Below are positions 34,268 through 45,289 of a DNA stretch of 64,000 nt, one piece after another (positions within the stretch are counted from its first letter, which is position 1; each line of letters starts with the position of its first letter). This DNA is from Ditylenchus dipsaci (Eukaryota > Nematoda > Chromadorea > Rhabditida > Anguinidae). Where the stretch lies: positions 1 through 64,000 of the forward strand of contig SADC01000427.1 of NCBI GenBank assembly GCA_004194705.1, written 5' to 3'. The translations under genes and the position numbers were made by a program. The notes under the pieces were generated by a model. The model was given only the letters and a program-made list of their open reading frames with translations. It was not told the DNA's origin and did no database searches.

Positions 34268-35146
34268 ATGTCTGATCGTGACCGTCTGTCCAAGGTATAA
34301 ATATGTCACCTCCATAATTTGACCATAGTGTAATTTTAGAGTCGAGCCGTGGCAAATATGACTTCAAAACCTCGCTCGGTCAAGAACCCATCCAATCGTC
34401 TTGTGGTCGCAGATTCTTCAAATTCTCATGTGATTCAGAGCAGTGCCAACCAAGTGGTTTGTTTATATTGTCTTTGATTCAGCTACTCATTTTCTTTCAG
34501 TCGATTCTGGCAAATATTCTTGAGCCTCAGGTGATACAGAGTGGTTCCGCCAAAGAGGTATGATTCTGTTGTATTTTTTCAGCTATGATTTTTTTCAGTG
34601 ATTCTGGCAAATACTCTCAAGCCTCAGGTGACACAGAGTGGTCCGCCAAAGAGGTATGATTCTGTTGTATTTTTTCAGCTATGCATTTTCTTTCAGTTGA
34701 TTCTGGCAAATACTCTCAAGCCTCAGGTGACACAGAGTGGTCCCGACAAAGAGGTATGATTCTGTTGTATTTTTTCAGCTATGCATTTTCTTTCAGTTGA
34801 TTCTGGCAAATACTCTCAAGCCTCAGGTGACACAGAGTGTCCCGACAAAGAGGTATGATTCTGTTGTATTTTTCAGCTATGCATTTTCTTTCAGTTGATT
34901 CTGGCAAATACTCTCAAGCCTCAGGTGACACAGAGTGTCCCGACAAAGAGGTATGATTCTGTTTGTATTTTTTCAGCTATGCATTTTCTTTCAGTTGATT
35001 CTGGCAAATACTCTCAAGCCTCAGGTGACACAGAGTGGTCCCGACAAAGAGGTATGATTCTGTGTATTTTTCAGCTATGCATTTTCTTTCAGTCGATTCC
35101 GGCGAGAAAAGATGAGCTTTGCTACGGTTATTGCTACGGGAACTGA
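34268..35146 (+). CDS. Micro-exon repeat gene, copy 2 (3' truncated)
   Basis: Exon 1 is at 34,268-34,294 and exon 2 at 34,340-34,456 (39 codons). Seven repeat exons follow, with the same 57-nt length and intron as in copy 1, apart from a few lost bases in the second, fourth and fifth. The last exon departs from copy 1 after SIPARKDEL and ends CYGYCYGN with TGA at 35,144-35,146. Copy 2 thus lacks the Ser/Gly-rich tail and the coiled-coil gene that follows in copy 1. Equal exon numbers show the exon array was amplified before the 3.3-kb duplication. Confidence 0.65.
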
Positions 35147-35149
35147 TGT

Positions 35150-35576
35150 TGAATTTTTATGTTACATTTTCGGACCATTAGATTGTTTTTTGACTTTGAA
35201 AAAGTTGAGTGATCAATTACAAGCTTTTCTATATTGCTTACACGGTTTTGCTATCCTTTGTTGAGAACCTTTCTGCTTTCGACTAATTTCTCCGTGAAAT
35301 TACGTGCAGTTTTAGAGATGATTAACGAGCGTATAGGCGTTTATAAAGACTATTTTATAAGCTATAACTTTGCGAGATTTTGTGGCTGATACATTTGTCT
35401 TTGACAAACTGGTTGTAGTCAATTTTGTCAATTTCAGAACACGCAAGAACAATAAAACTTGAATGCAGTGTATCCAACTTTAAATCATCTTTTTACCGCG
35501 TTTTTTTAAAAGCACATGTGACTATTTTGACTTTTTTTCAAATTGTAAATTTGGCGTTTCAGTTAAAATTTTGCCG
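35150..35576. other. Interior of the 13-kb element, nothing recognised
   Basis: AT-rich sequence with no gene or clear repeat. Confidence 0.3.
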
Positions 35577-35584
35577 CTACTAGC

Positions 35585-36679
35585 TAGTGCTGACGATTTG
35601 GCTTTTTGCGATTATGCGATTGCGATTATTTTGGTCTTAACCCGATGCGATTGCGATTATTTGAAAAAATTAAATGCGATTAATCGCAACGATTATCGCA
35701 AAAAAATTCAGGTGCGATAATCGCGCGATTATGCGATTACTTTTGCTTTTAGCTCCTAGAAACCAAAACTTTTAACACTATGCACAAACAAAAGCTTATT
35801 CAAAGTAAACGGACATTTGCGACAACTATCAACAATAAGTACCTGTAGTTAAGCATCTTCAGATTATTGTTGAGAAAATCAAGGATTTTTAGTCAAAATT
35901 TCGCGGAAATTTGAATTTTTTAGTCAGAAAATCACTTGGATCGCTCAGAATCCCACCCGAGAGTGGTCAAAAGCACCTAAAGCTGGTTTTTTGGAAGTGA
36001 ACTTATTGCGAAAATTCTATTGCGCGCATCAGAATCACACTTTGTCATCTCGATAGCTAAGAATCTCACCCTTAACCGCTCTGAACCACCCTTCAGACTT
36101 TTCAGAATACTTACATTCTTGTTTAGAACAGTTTAGGATGCTTTAAGGTGGTTGAGAATGGCTTAGAGTTAGATTCTCAGCGATTAAGCCGATTAAAGTG
36201 GGATACTGATGCGTGAAATCGAGTTTTCGCGAAAAATTGACTCTTTTTTAGTGAATCCTAAAAAACCATCTTTCAAGTGCTTCTGACCACTCTGGGTGAG
36301 ATTTTGAGGCGAATAAGTTATTTTCTGATTAAAAAAAATTGCGGTGAGAAAAGAGTATTTTTGCGTAAGAAAAAAAGTATTTTGCGGTGAGAAAAGTATT
36401 TTGCCGGAAGATCACATTACGGTGAGAAAAAATATTTTTGCAGTAATTTCCAAGTTTTTGCGGTAAAAAAAGTTCCATCCATTACTAAAAGTAATTTTGC
36501 TGGTAAAATTTTTCAGTATGGCAAAATTTGCGATTAATCGTGCAATTTCTCAAATTGCGATTGCGATTTGCGATTATTTCAAAAGCATGCATCGATTATG
36601 CGATGCGATTATTTTTGCCCACTTTTTTTGCGATTTGCGATTAATCGCACCTGCGATTAATCGATCGTCGTCAGCTCTA
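35585..36679. mobile_element. hAT-like element with GCGATTAATCGC repeats
   Basis: TAGTGCTGACGAT at the left is mirrored by ATCGTCGTCAGCTCTA at the right. Subterminal arrays of TGCGATTATGCGATTGCGAT face one another. CTACTAGC is duplicated exactly at 35,577-35,584 and 36,680-36,687. The interior (about 500 bp) has no transposase. Another copy begins at 63,741. Confidence 0.9.
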
Positions 36680-36689
36680 CTACTAGCGA

Positions 36690-37265
36690 ATAACACTAGT
36701 ATAACTAAACACCACTCTCGAATAACACGCGAATAACACAAGCGCATAACAGCTATCGATATTTCGAAAATTCGACGATATCGGTAGATATAAATTTTGA
36801 CCCCGAGGTTTTTTAGTCATTGTCTTGAAAAGCGTTGGTACCGTTTTGAAGAGAAGGAAGGCCCCCTAGAATGCCCAAGTAGTTGGCAAACTTTCGCAAA
36901 AATCTTAATCTCCATTCTTTTACTTAAAAATTTGTGATAAGGATTGTGATAATTTGATAATAAGGAGTCAATAAAGTGTAAAGGAGTATCCATTTTTATT
37001 TTACAGAGAGTGAACTTATTTTCCCTAGTTAGGCTTCAGACGTCCTATGCTTTAAATATTCAAATCTTTCATACACGGGCGATAGCAATACCGTTTTAAA
37101 CAGTATACAAAAGACAGCCAAAGATTTGATGACTGAATGTTCGCGGATTCTTAGCTGTTATTTTAGGTGAAGATCACAAATCAAAGAAAGATTTTGAAGA
37201 TCAGGTTTAGGTTTTTCACCCTTTATCTATTTTAAGATCATTGAGAATAAATGTGTTATCAAAAC
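36690..37265. other. Interior of the 13-kb element, nothing recognised
   Basis: No conserved frame and no clear repeat are seen. Confidence 0.3.
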
Positions 37266-37267
37266 TC

Positions 37268-37700
37268 AACCTTAAAGGGGCATGCCCACGCTAATAAAAG
37301 GTGGTGTCCGGGAATTCAAATTTTTTTCGTAATCATTTAACTTCTGTACGGATTTTTTCAAACTTGGTTTCTAACAAAAACCATACCTAAAATTTTTATG
37401 GCATTTTATGGTCAAGAGTACTTCTCGGAATCATGTTAAGGTAAATGAGTGCGCGCATCTTCAACCCACTAAGCCCGCCTGCGCCCCAAAGGGGCAGCAG
37501 GATGCTTGGGTGCTTGGAGTTGAGATGCGCACACCCACATACCTTAGACACAAATCACTCGAAAGTGACTCTGGATGCATGAAAAAGCATGCCTACCAGA
37601 GTTTATATGCGGTAGGCCCAGTATTCAAAACTATATTTCAACATCTTCTTGTCAGTGGACCCTGGTGATTAGTGGCCCCTTTTATTCCTTTCCCCTCCCT
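37268..37700. repeat. Composite dispersed repeat, includes copy 2 of the 820-1,080 repeat
   Basis: The first part (GGGGCATGCCCACG to GGTTTCTAACAAAA) resembles the interior of the MITEs at 8,415 and 40,474. From 37,395 it matches 820-1,080, including a palindromic AGATGCGCACACCCACATAC segment. Confidence 0.7.
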
Positions 37701-38640
37701 TGGCGAAGTAATAGCATGAACTCAGGGTGCGCAGATGTCCTGATTTATCAGGAATTTCCTGTTTTTTGTTGTTCGAAATCCTGATTTTTGGATATTTTTT
37801 TGCTTCAAAATCCTGATTTTCCGTTTTTTTATCTGCGAATCCTGCATGAACTGCTTAATTTATGAAACGAAATTCAAAATAACGCCAAATCTGAAAAATG
37901 TCCCATTTGATTTTTCGAGGTTTGAAAAATAATCCCCATGGGATAATAGAGAATATACGGTATTACTAAAAGTGCCTCTAAATATTGAGTTTGGAAAATT
38001 ATCCGAGGATAGACTAAGCTAACTTTTCAAATTCAATATTTTGAGATACCTTTGGTCATATTTTAACTTTCGTAAAGCCATAAATACTTTTTAAACTACT
38101 TCAATGTTCCTTATAACCTAGGCTACAAACCAAGTGAAACATCATCACAATCAGCTCAAACCTGTACGATAAATTTGATTTTTAGCCTCACAGGTCCAAA
38201 AATATCCGCAGCTGCGGATATTTTTTTGCATTTAGTGCTAGCTCTGGTTACTGATGAGCGATTCAGATGATTGTAATAAAATCTGAAGATAAAACTTGTC
38301 TATTTTTGTTTGCAAAAAAACTGCTTTTCAGAAAGTGGACTGAACTCCAAGATATTCACTTTTAGCCACGGAAGTTGTTACTACGATTGTTACTACGGCC
38401 CCAGATGGGTAAAATCGCAATTTTGGTCCTTACAAACCAGTTTTGCCAGGCGATTTCAGGTCAGAAGAAATGGCTTAGTTTTGAATTCTCAGTTTTATTG
38501 GGAAGCGAGGTGGATATTCACCCACCCGAGTGATAATACCCAATGATTTTGGTTGATGTAAATCTCAATTTGTTACTACCAAACTTGACTTACTACACGA
38601 TTTTAAGTCAATAAAGAGGTTTGTTATGAATTCGAACTAA
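37700..38640. other. Interior of the 13-kb element, repeat debris
   Basis: About 37,818-37,910 (CCGTTTTTTTATCTGCGAAT onward) repeats a stretch that precedes the hAT MITE at 28,590 and 32,810. No gene is seen. Confidence 0.4.
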
Positions 38641-38649
38641 TTTTGATTT

Positions 38650-38775
38650 TCAGGCCATCCAGGTGTATATACACCTGAACAGGAGGTACCCACCCTATAT
38701 ATAGAGTCGGGTGGGTAAAATTACAATTTTGGTCCTAAAAAACCCAATTCCTGACACAATTTTAAGTTAGAAAAA
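38650..38775. repeat. ATCCAGGTG repeat copy
   Basis: AGGCCATCCAGGTGTATATA with GGAGGTACCCACCC and GGTCCTAAAAAACCCAATT matches the copies at 2,260 and 53,280-53,740. Confidence 0.7.
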
Positions 38776-38959
38776 GTGTTTGCTACCATATAGATCTGAA
38801 CCTGTTTGAAAATTTCAAATTGGCGGTTTTTGGGACGAAATGACCGGGGACGAAATGACCTAGTGCCCCACAACTATCACTGTCATTTGATGACATTATA
38901 TCGAATAGAACATAACCTTCTAAATTTAAAATTCAAATAAAAAAATAATTCGAAAACAT

Positions 38960-39166
38960 TATTGACCAAATCTATGTGGTCCCGCGCGCATTCAAACCTG
39001 TGAAATTGCAACAGAATTCAATTGTTCTGCAAACATTCCCTGATGATGATGTGCAGAGATGGACTGCAGGAGTCCAGAAGAAATTACCATGTGCCGCTAG
39101 GAGAGAAGAGGAAGCGAGGAAGAAAGCGCAGGGCAAGAGAGGAAGCGCCCTGGTTATTGACTGATT
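38960..39166 (+). other. Possible transposon protein tail
   Basis: Two overlapping frames give a basic C-terminal-looking segment (GEKRKRGRKRRAREEAPWL in one, ARREEEARKKAQGKRGSAL in the other) just inside the right arm. Mutator proteins often end in basic stretches, but this is only a position argument. Confidence 0.25.
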
Positions 39167-39311
39167 TATGTTATTGAATTTGTTGTCTTTGAAGTGTTGT
39201 CAATTGTTGTTGAATAAGTCAGTTGTTGTTTTGAGTGGTGCTGTAAAACTTTGAGAGCTACTAGTATGTAAAACAATGTAATGACAGTATAAGAGATCGT
39301 GAATTTGAAAA

Positions 39312-39533
39312 TCCGGCCAATGGGGCAACTTTTGTTGGCAAATGGGGCAATTTTTCTGCCAATGGGGCAACTTTCTGCTTTTTGACTGGAAATTAGAAAA
39401 TGGGGCAACTTTTCTGGAAAATGGGCACTTTTATGGTAAATGGGGCAACTTTTCTGCTTTTGATTGGAAATTCGAAAATGGGCAACTTTTCTGGAAAATG
39501 GGGCAACTTTCCGGCAAAATGGGCAATTTTATT
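39312..39533. repeat. Right minisatellite inverted arm of the 13-kb element
   Basis: Units of AATGGGGCAACTTTTCTGG run opposite to the left arm, including the TCTGCTTTTTGACTGGAAAT spacer. Confidence 0.9.
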
Positions 39534-39559
39534 ATATTTCCTTTTATTTTTACAATATG

Positions 39560-40470
39560 TTTATTTGTTTGGATCACCACTTTTACATATGACCTGGCGC
39601 ATTTTAAATCGTCATAATTTCCACATTCTTGGTTAAAAAATTATGAGCCTACTTATTTGACAGCTATTTTTCAGGCTATCCATTGGTCGAAAAAGTTTAT
39701 CATTATCTAGCTTTAGGAGATAGGGCTAGCCTTTAAAATCAAGACTAGCATTAAAATTACTAAAAAAAATTGAACTATTTTTAGATATACTAATGGATAT
39801 TCTTCAAGTGGTGAAATTTCGGGACCTAAAATCTGGCAGAAGCAGGCAAAAGAGGAGGCTTTCAAAAGCTGCCAAAATAAACGCCCGTAGGGAGCGACTT
39901 CGCCGAGCAAGAGAAGCTAAAGATATCTCACAACCTCGCCCAGCAACCCAAAAGGCACCTACCTCAAAGAGCAGTTGACTACACTCAGGCAGCAACTTGC
40001 AGCAAAGAGATTGAATTGGCAGCACAGGTTGGTAGTACGATTTAGAGCTTTTATGAAATATTATTTTTCAGAAAGAGGAAATTAGCAAACTCAAAGAAAA
40101 TGAGTTAGCCTCTGCCAAAAAAATTCAGAACAGAGTGCCTCATTGCCAACATTGAAAATATTCCGAACAGGTTTTGTTCGGTTATCAAATGTGTGTTTGC
40201 ATTATATTTTCCTTTTATAGCTAGAAGAAAACAAAAGGCTAAAGGCAGAGCAAAAGAAAATGTCGACTTGAAAAAATGCAACAATGTGCAGGGCAAATAA
40301 GTTGTTTTTGAGAGATTGACTAACAATTGTTATGCTAGGAACACTATTTTTGGTGAGAATCTACAAATCGAGTATTGAATACCAATAAAGACTTTGCTAG
40401 CCTTATGAATATTTAACATCACTGAAAATTTTATATCGAGAATTGTGAAAAAAAATTGAAAAAGGGTTTA
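39560..40470. other. Intron of the EB gene, nothing firm
   Basis: A basic/charged plus-strand stretch (39,793-39,978, RRRLSKAAKINARRERLRRA) followed by KEEISKLKENELASAKKIQN after a possible intron resembles the leucine-zipper style of bZIP or coiled-coil proteins. It is too short to name. Confidence 0.3.
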
Positions 40471-40473
40471 AAC

Positions 40474-40648
40474 TTTAAAGTGCCATGCTCACGGTGGTCT
40501 GGTGGTCACCGGCCAATTTAATTTTTTCCTAATCATTAATTTTCTGTACGGGTTTTTAACTTGATTTCTAACAAAAACTTAACCTAAAATTAAATTCTAG
40601 CCCTTGTTTGTTAGACAATCCAGACCACCGTAAGCATGGTCCTTTAAA
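40474..40648. mobile_element. Palindromic MITE (TTTAAAGTGCCATGCTCACGG ends)
   Basis: TTTAAAGTGCCATGCTCACG is mirrored by CGTAAGCATGGTCCTTTAAA. The interior CTTGATTTCTAACAAAAAC links it to the MITE at 8,415 and the repeat at 37,350. Confidence 0.8.
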
Positions 40649-40654
40649 TTAGGG

Positions 40655-41035
40655 TTGGAATATAATCAGTCATTTCAAATCCGGTCAAATGACCGGTCAT
40701 ATTTGGTAATTTTCAGTGTATTAATTGTGCTAAAAAGTTAACTGTACTGGAGGTTAACTGTACTGAAAGCTAAACTGAACTACAAGATTGATTGGAGCGA
40801 TATTGCCAGTTAAGAGTAGCGTGCCTGGCAAAATATTTTTTATTGTTATTTCTTCAATTTTTAGTCTTCCTATCAAAGAAACGCCAGCACCAAAACATCT
40901 ATTTCAAAGCTTTCTTCATCGCTATCTCTAAATTGAAAATGTCCCAAAATAAGACAAAATGACCACGCCCTGGTCATATTACCGGAATATGACCGGTCGT
41001 ATGAAAAAAAATCCGAAAAATAGCTTGGGAATGAT
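40655..41035. repeat. GACCGGTCAT inverted motifs
   Basis: AATGACCGGTCATATTTGG near 40,690 is mirrored by AATATGACCGGTCGTATG near 40,985. TAGGGTTGG at 40,659 looks like a hAT end, but no matching right end was found. Confidence 0.4.
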
Positions 41036-41051
41036 GCAAACTAAGGGGTGT

Positions 41052-41514
41052 GCACTAACAATCTAACCTACCTTTTTGTTTTCGCATATAGAACCTCCTG
41101 TGCATATTTCTTCGTTGGCACAGGACTCTGAGGGGCGAGCATATCGGCGACCTAAAACAATTATCTTAGTCAACCATAAATGTCAATAGTATTTGTAGCC
41201 CTGCCTTTGGGCTTTCTCCTAATATTTGTGGTAGTAGTGTTGGTTGTACTTGTTGTTGGGTATGAGTAGTAATTATTGGTGTTATAAGGTATAGAGGCAA
41301 ACACAGGTTATTGACCAGACTTGTGTAAGGAGGACATATCTGCAGGCATTTTGGCATCCAGACAAGTGAATCCTGGGGCACACAAAATGCCCAACTTGTC
41401 ACACTCAGTTTCCACTATGCTTTTTAAGTGGTGATTCAGATGGACTACTCCTGGTTGTGCGAGGTGGGTAGCAGCGATTGATGGATTACCTTCAAACAAA
41501 TTATACTCAAACAC
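41052..41514 (-). CDS. EB-module exons between the two MULEs
   Basis: The exon at about 41,514-41,180 encodes VETECDKLGILCAPGFTCLD and, after a slip near 41,340, CLQICPPYTSLVNNLCLPL and a Thr/Gln-rich linker. The exon at 41,150-41,052 encodes ESCANEEICTGGSICENKK and ends at a GTAGG donor. This last exon is half an EB module; its other half (ICTCR...) is at 25,297, on the far side of the 13-kb element. Confidence 0.8.
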
Positions 41515-41613
41515 GGATTAGAGAATTTGTATTACTCGAAAGATTATATTAGCCAAGTAAAAGATGTTAAAAAAATAAAATAAATTAGTAATTAGAAAGT
41601 CGAAAAAATGAAA

Positions 41614-44600
41614 GGGTGGTATTTAATTTTGGCCATAAAATACTGAAAATTGGCCATAAAATATTTAATTTTGGCCATAAACTCGACGTGGCCATAAAAT
41701 ACTGAATTTTTGCCATAAACTTTTGAATTTTGGCCATAAACTTTTGAATTTCGACTATAAACTCGAATTTGGCCATAAAATGCTGAATTTCGGCCATAAA
41801 TTATTGGATATTGGCCATAAACGTTTGGACTTTGGCCACAAACTCAGGTTGGCTCTAGGTTAATTGGTATACAAGTCAATTGGCCCATAAAAATTTTATC
41901 CATCCGAATGCTGATCAAACTATGTTATGTAACCCAAAATCTTGTTCTGAAGACGGGTTGCTGAACACGGGACCAAAGCGCTGATTTGACTATTCAGAAT
42001 CTCAATATCCAAGTAGTATTTGGGTAGGTAGTTATTCCGAGGTGGCCGAAAACTCGAATTTGTCGTGAATCACTGAATTTTGACCATGAATTATTGAATT
42101 TTGCCCATAAACTATGAAATTTTCACCACAAATTAATTTTTTGTATTAAGACTAGGGTTGGGAAACGGCCAAGCATTTTGAAATCGGCCATATGGTCAAA
42201 GCCCGACCCCTTTTACAATCAATTTTAATATAAATTTTAACATAAATCTGCATTTTACTGACTCACCTAATTTTTCACCCATAGACTATGTTGATGATAA
42301 ACCACATTTAAATCTACTAACTCTCATCACACTTTTTCTTTTCACAATTTATTCTTTCTGCAACTACGATAAAAACAGGTAAACAATTTTTAACAACAGG
42401 CAGATACCAAAAACAGTCATGCTTGTGATGGTCTTCCTATTTTTCTTTTCCTTCCTAGCACATCAGCAACGGCATGCCTCGGGAATTGAACAACGCCCTG
42501 CTTCTTCATAACTAACAGCACATGTTTGCATGTACCCTTCTTTGCTCCCTCATAGCAAGTGCAAGTGTAGAAGCGAGACCAGATCGGGGACGGACGAAGG
42601 ACGTAAAAGAGTGACTTCAGTTCCTCAAATAAACAATACAGCTTGAAATTGGGGTCACATAGATGTAAATATTACTAAATATTGTTCCCACGCTGAGAGG
42701 TTGAGTCCTCTGCAGAAAAGATCGTAGTGCTGCACAATGTCTTGAGTGGTAACCTTCTTCGACGGCATCACGTAAAGCGCTCTGCTTCCATAGAGTTTCG
42801 GCCTTCCTCTTCTAACAGATGAGCTTCTCGGTAAAGTGGCTGCGGAATGAACGGGACGAGAGCACCAACCTTAAAACACAAGAGGTGGAATTTATATAAA
42901 ATATAAATGATAAGGAACTTACTTGATGATCCGGACACTTGCTGCAGTTTTCGATAATCTTCTCAGCCGCTCGAAGGAAGGGACGGAGCAGAAGCAGTTT
43001 TCGGAGCGTGCCACAGTCTTTTATGACTCTGTCCCAAGACTCAAGACCATTGTTCGTAGATGAATGTACCGAAAACCCTGCATACCAGCCATTGAGACTA
43101 GACTCAACCCACTGAGTGCAGAAATAATCAACAAAATCTGACATGACTGCCTCTTGCGCTGCATACTTTAATGTCCAATACTGCATCACGGCACGTGCTG
43201 CTGTTAGTCAAATAATGTTTTACAGGTTACTACAACATTTGGCTAAAAAATACCTTGTCTGAACTCCGCGTCACAACTTGCTAACTGCACTTTTCTTACG
43301 TCACGGTAGATTTCCTGTTTGGATTCTTTTGAAAAACCTAATTGCTTCGTCATCTTGCGGAGATTCTGCATTACGTGGAAGTAGCACATAGCTCTGCGAG
43401 CGTTCGTCCAAACAAGTCTTATAGCTAAGCACCATTTATGAGTTTATGATAAAACATGGATGAAGAAAACCTACCTGCTGTGATCGATTGGTCCCGTCAG
43501 CCATCACTACCTCCGGTGTGTAATTTTCTAACTGTATGGACCGCAGAAACACCTCATAGCACCAAGTGTTCTCATTAGAAGCCAGAGCAACGTGAGTGAG
43601 AAAAAATCGTTTGTTTGCATCAGAGAACCCACCCACCTGAAATTATCATATCAATTCAAGTACAACACGAGAAAAAATCACCATCACAGGGTAGCCATTC
43701 CAATTAAGTTTATACGTCGAATCCACATTGAGGACGCCAGAGCTGCATTGAAACCTCTTCAATTTGACTGTAGTCCACACAAGGCGAAATTCGCTTACGT
43801 TTGCTGGCGCTGTTCTTGATTTGAAGCTGGCGACATAAACTTCATCTTCAGCTACTGGCACCAATTCTTTGAGGCAGCATAATCCCTCAAGTGCTCAATC
43901 GTGACCGGCGCAGTGTCCTCCCTCTTCTGATAACTCATGAAGTTTTGGATTTGCAACAGCTTTGGCGCAACACGGAAGGAATCAGTTGCCTATATGAAAC
44001 TGATAAATCAACAGTGAAAACCAGAAAAAGCACGCACCACCATCTCTTGCAAAATCAACCTAGCCGTCTTCCCTTGCTGTGCTTTCTCGCAATCGCTTGC
44101 TTTACCTTCGGTGAGAGGATCCCTTCTGCAATTGATTCATGACTCGAGTGTTCTCCGGATGTTTCAACCACAATTTCGAAAGTATTGCTGGGCATTCGGA
44201 TTCTTAGCTTTGCTGGACAGATGCATCCCTTCTTTCGTGACACAGCGCACTCGTAGTTTTCTGCGACGTGCTTGTTGCTGAACGCTCTGTGCTTTTTTCA
44301 ACAGAATGTATGACTTAAACAAGTAACGTGAAAGGATTCTTACAAATGCCAGTGGCCCTTTGCCCATATGCTAGCTGAATTTCCTTCCATTGCCTAAGAT
44401 CACTTTCTGCAGCATCTCAATCAAACCTAATTACTTGAGCGTAGACTAGACACGGCTTGTCCTTTCTTTTGCCGGATACTTCACGAAGCTCCATTTCTCA
44501 AAATTATGACCATACAAAGGGATGCTTAAATGGACAAAAACAGACAACAGGTTTCAATGGGCAAATTTATGGCCAGAATTCAAAAGTTTATGGCCAGAAT

Positions 44601-44712
44601 TCAAAAGTTTATGGCCAAAATTCAGTATTTTATGGCCACGTCGGGTTATGGCCAAAATTAAATATTTTATGGCCAATTTTCAGTATTTTATGGCCAGTTT
44701 TAAATATTATCC
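41614..44712 (-). mobile_element. 3.1-kb Mutator-like element with minisatellite TIRs
   Basis: The left arm (41,614-41,830) and right arm (about 44,550-44,712) are inverted copies built of TGGCCATAAAATACTGAATT units. The outer ends are GGGTGGTATTTA and TAAATATTATCC. The 9-bp AAAATGAAA is duplicated exactly at 41,605-41,613 and 44,713-44,721, the usual Mutator length. A transposase lies between. The element is in an intron of the EB gene and in the same orientation. Confidence 0.9.
42430..44260 (-). CDS. MULE transposase with FLYWCH and SWIM zinc fingers (multi-exon)
   Basis: This DNA transposase of the Mutator superfamily would cut and join the element ends. Reading down the minus strand: a zinc-binding N-terminal part with VSRKKGCICPAKLRIRM and GEHSSHES (44,240-44,130, FLYWCH-like); then the RNase-H-fold core with LNVDSTYKLNWNGYPVMV (first Asp, 43,720), FFLTHVALASNENTWCYEVF and VVMADGTN (second Asp, 43,500); WTNARRAMCYFHVMQNLRKM (43,400-43,340); and STNNGLESWDRVIKD (Glu, 43,040). 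The C-terminal SWIM finger is YTCTCYEGAKKGTCKHVLLV (about 42,560-42,500). Short introns carry normal splice signals. A slip near 43,640 may or may not be real, so activity is uncertain. Confidence 0.82.
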
Positions 44713-44866
44713 AAAATGAAAAAAGTTTACAGAATTTTTTTAATAATTCAAAATAAAAATAAATTTAAATTTTTTTTAACTCAAAAAAATATTCGAAAAA
44801 TTGAATTTCCTTCAAAAAACTAGATTAGAGAATTTATATTTTTTTAATGGCTGTAACTAAAAACCC

Positions 44867-45227
44867 GCACCAGAATACTGATTTCCGCAGTAAATACATA
44901 AGAAGGAGTATTTCTCGGTGTTTTCCAAATTGTAAATTTTTTGGATCAATATGTAGCCCTAAATCTCTAGTTTCTAATGAGCCATCAACTAGCTCAATGA
45001 GATGTGTAAAAGTGAGAGCACCAATGGTTTTGAAAACGCGAAGTATTTTCGTAAAAATATATATTCCACCGTGTTTTTTCTTAACACATTGAGCCAGTTG
45101 ATAGCTCATTAGAAACTAGAGATTCAGGGCTACATGTTAATCTGAAAAAATAGATTTTACGATTGGAAAAACACCGAGAAATACTCTTGTTTATGTATTT
45201 ACTGCGGGAAATCAGTATTTTGGTGCG
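44867..45227. mobile_element. Palindromic MITE
   Basis: GCACCAGAATACTGATTTCC at the left is mirrored by GAAATCAGTATTTTGGTGCG at the right. Long internal mirrored blocks include TAGTTTCTAATGAGC/GCTCATTAGAAACTA. Confidence 0.88.
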
Positions 45228-45289
45228 TGAAATCAATTTTAGCCTTTTTTAATGTTAATATTATTCAAGTGAAAATTAGTGTTCTAATG

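Larger units (their letters stand above)
31847..35117. repeat. 3.3-kb direct duplication, copy 2
   Basis: Second copy of the unit described at 27,645-30,893. The right breakpoint lies in the last micro-exon: after GGCGAGAAAAGATGAGCT the sequence differs from copy 1. Confidence 0.92.
26516..39539. mobile_element. 13-kb MULE-like transposon carrying a duplicated gene cluster
   Basis: Inverted arms built of minisatellites bound the element: 26,522-26,735 (units of AAAGTTGCCCCATTTTCCAG) and 39,312-39,533 (the reverse complement). The outer ends GAAGACAATAAAA and GAAATATAATAAAA also match. The flanks CCTTTTTATTTT (26,504-26,515) and CTTTTATTTTT (39,541-39,551) could be a 10-12 bp target duplication, typical of Mutator elements, though the sequence is low in complexity. 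Inside are a broken MULE transposase on the minus strand, two 3.3-kb copies of a plus-strand multi-exon gene locus, hAT MITEs and other repeats. It lies in an intron of the EB gene. Confidence 0.75.

Noticed and set aside
40655..41035. hAT MITE starting TAGGGTTGG
   Set aside because: No matching right end or 8-bp duplication was found.
41585..41797. Minus-strand repeat protein with FMAK units
   Set aside because: It is translation of the TIR minisatellite of the 3.1-kb MULE.
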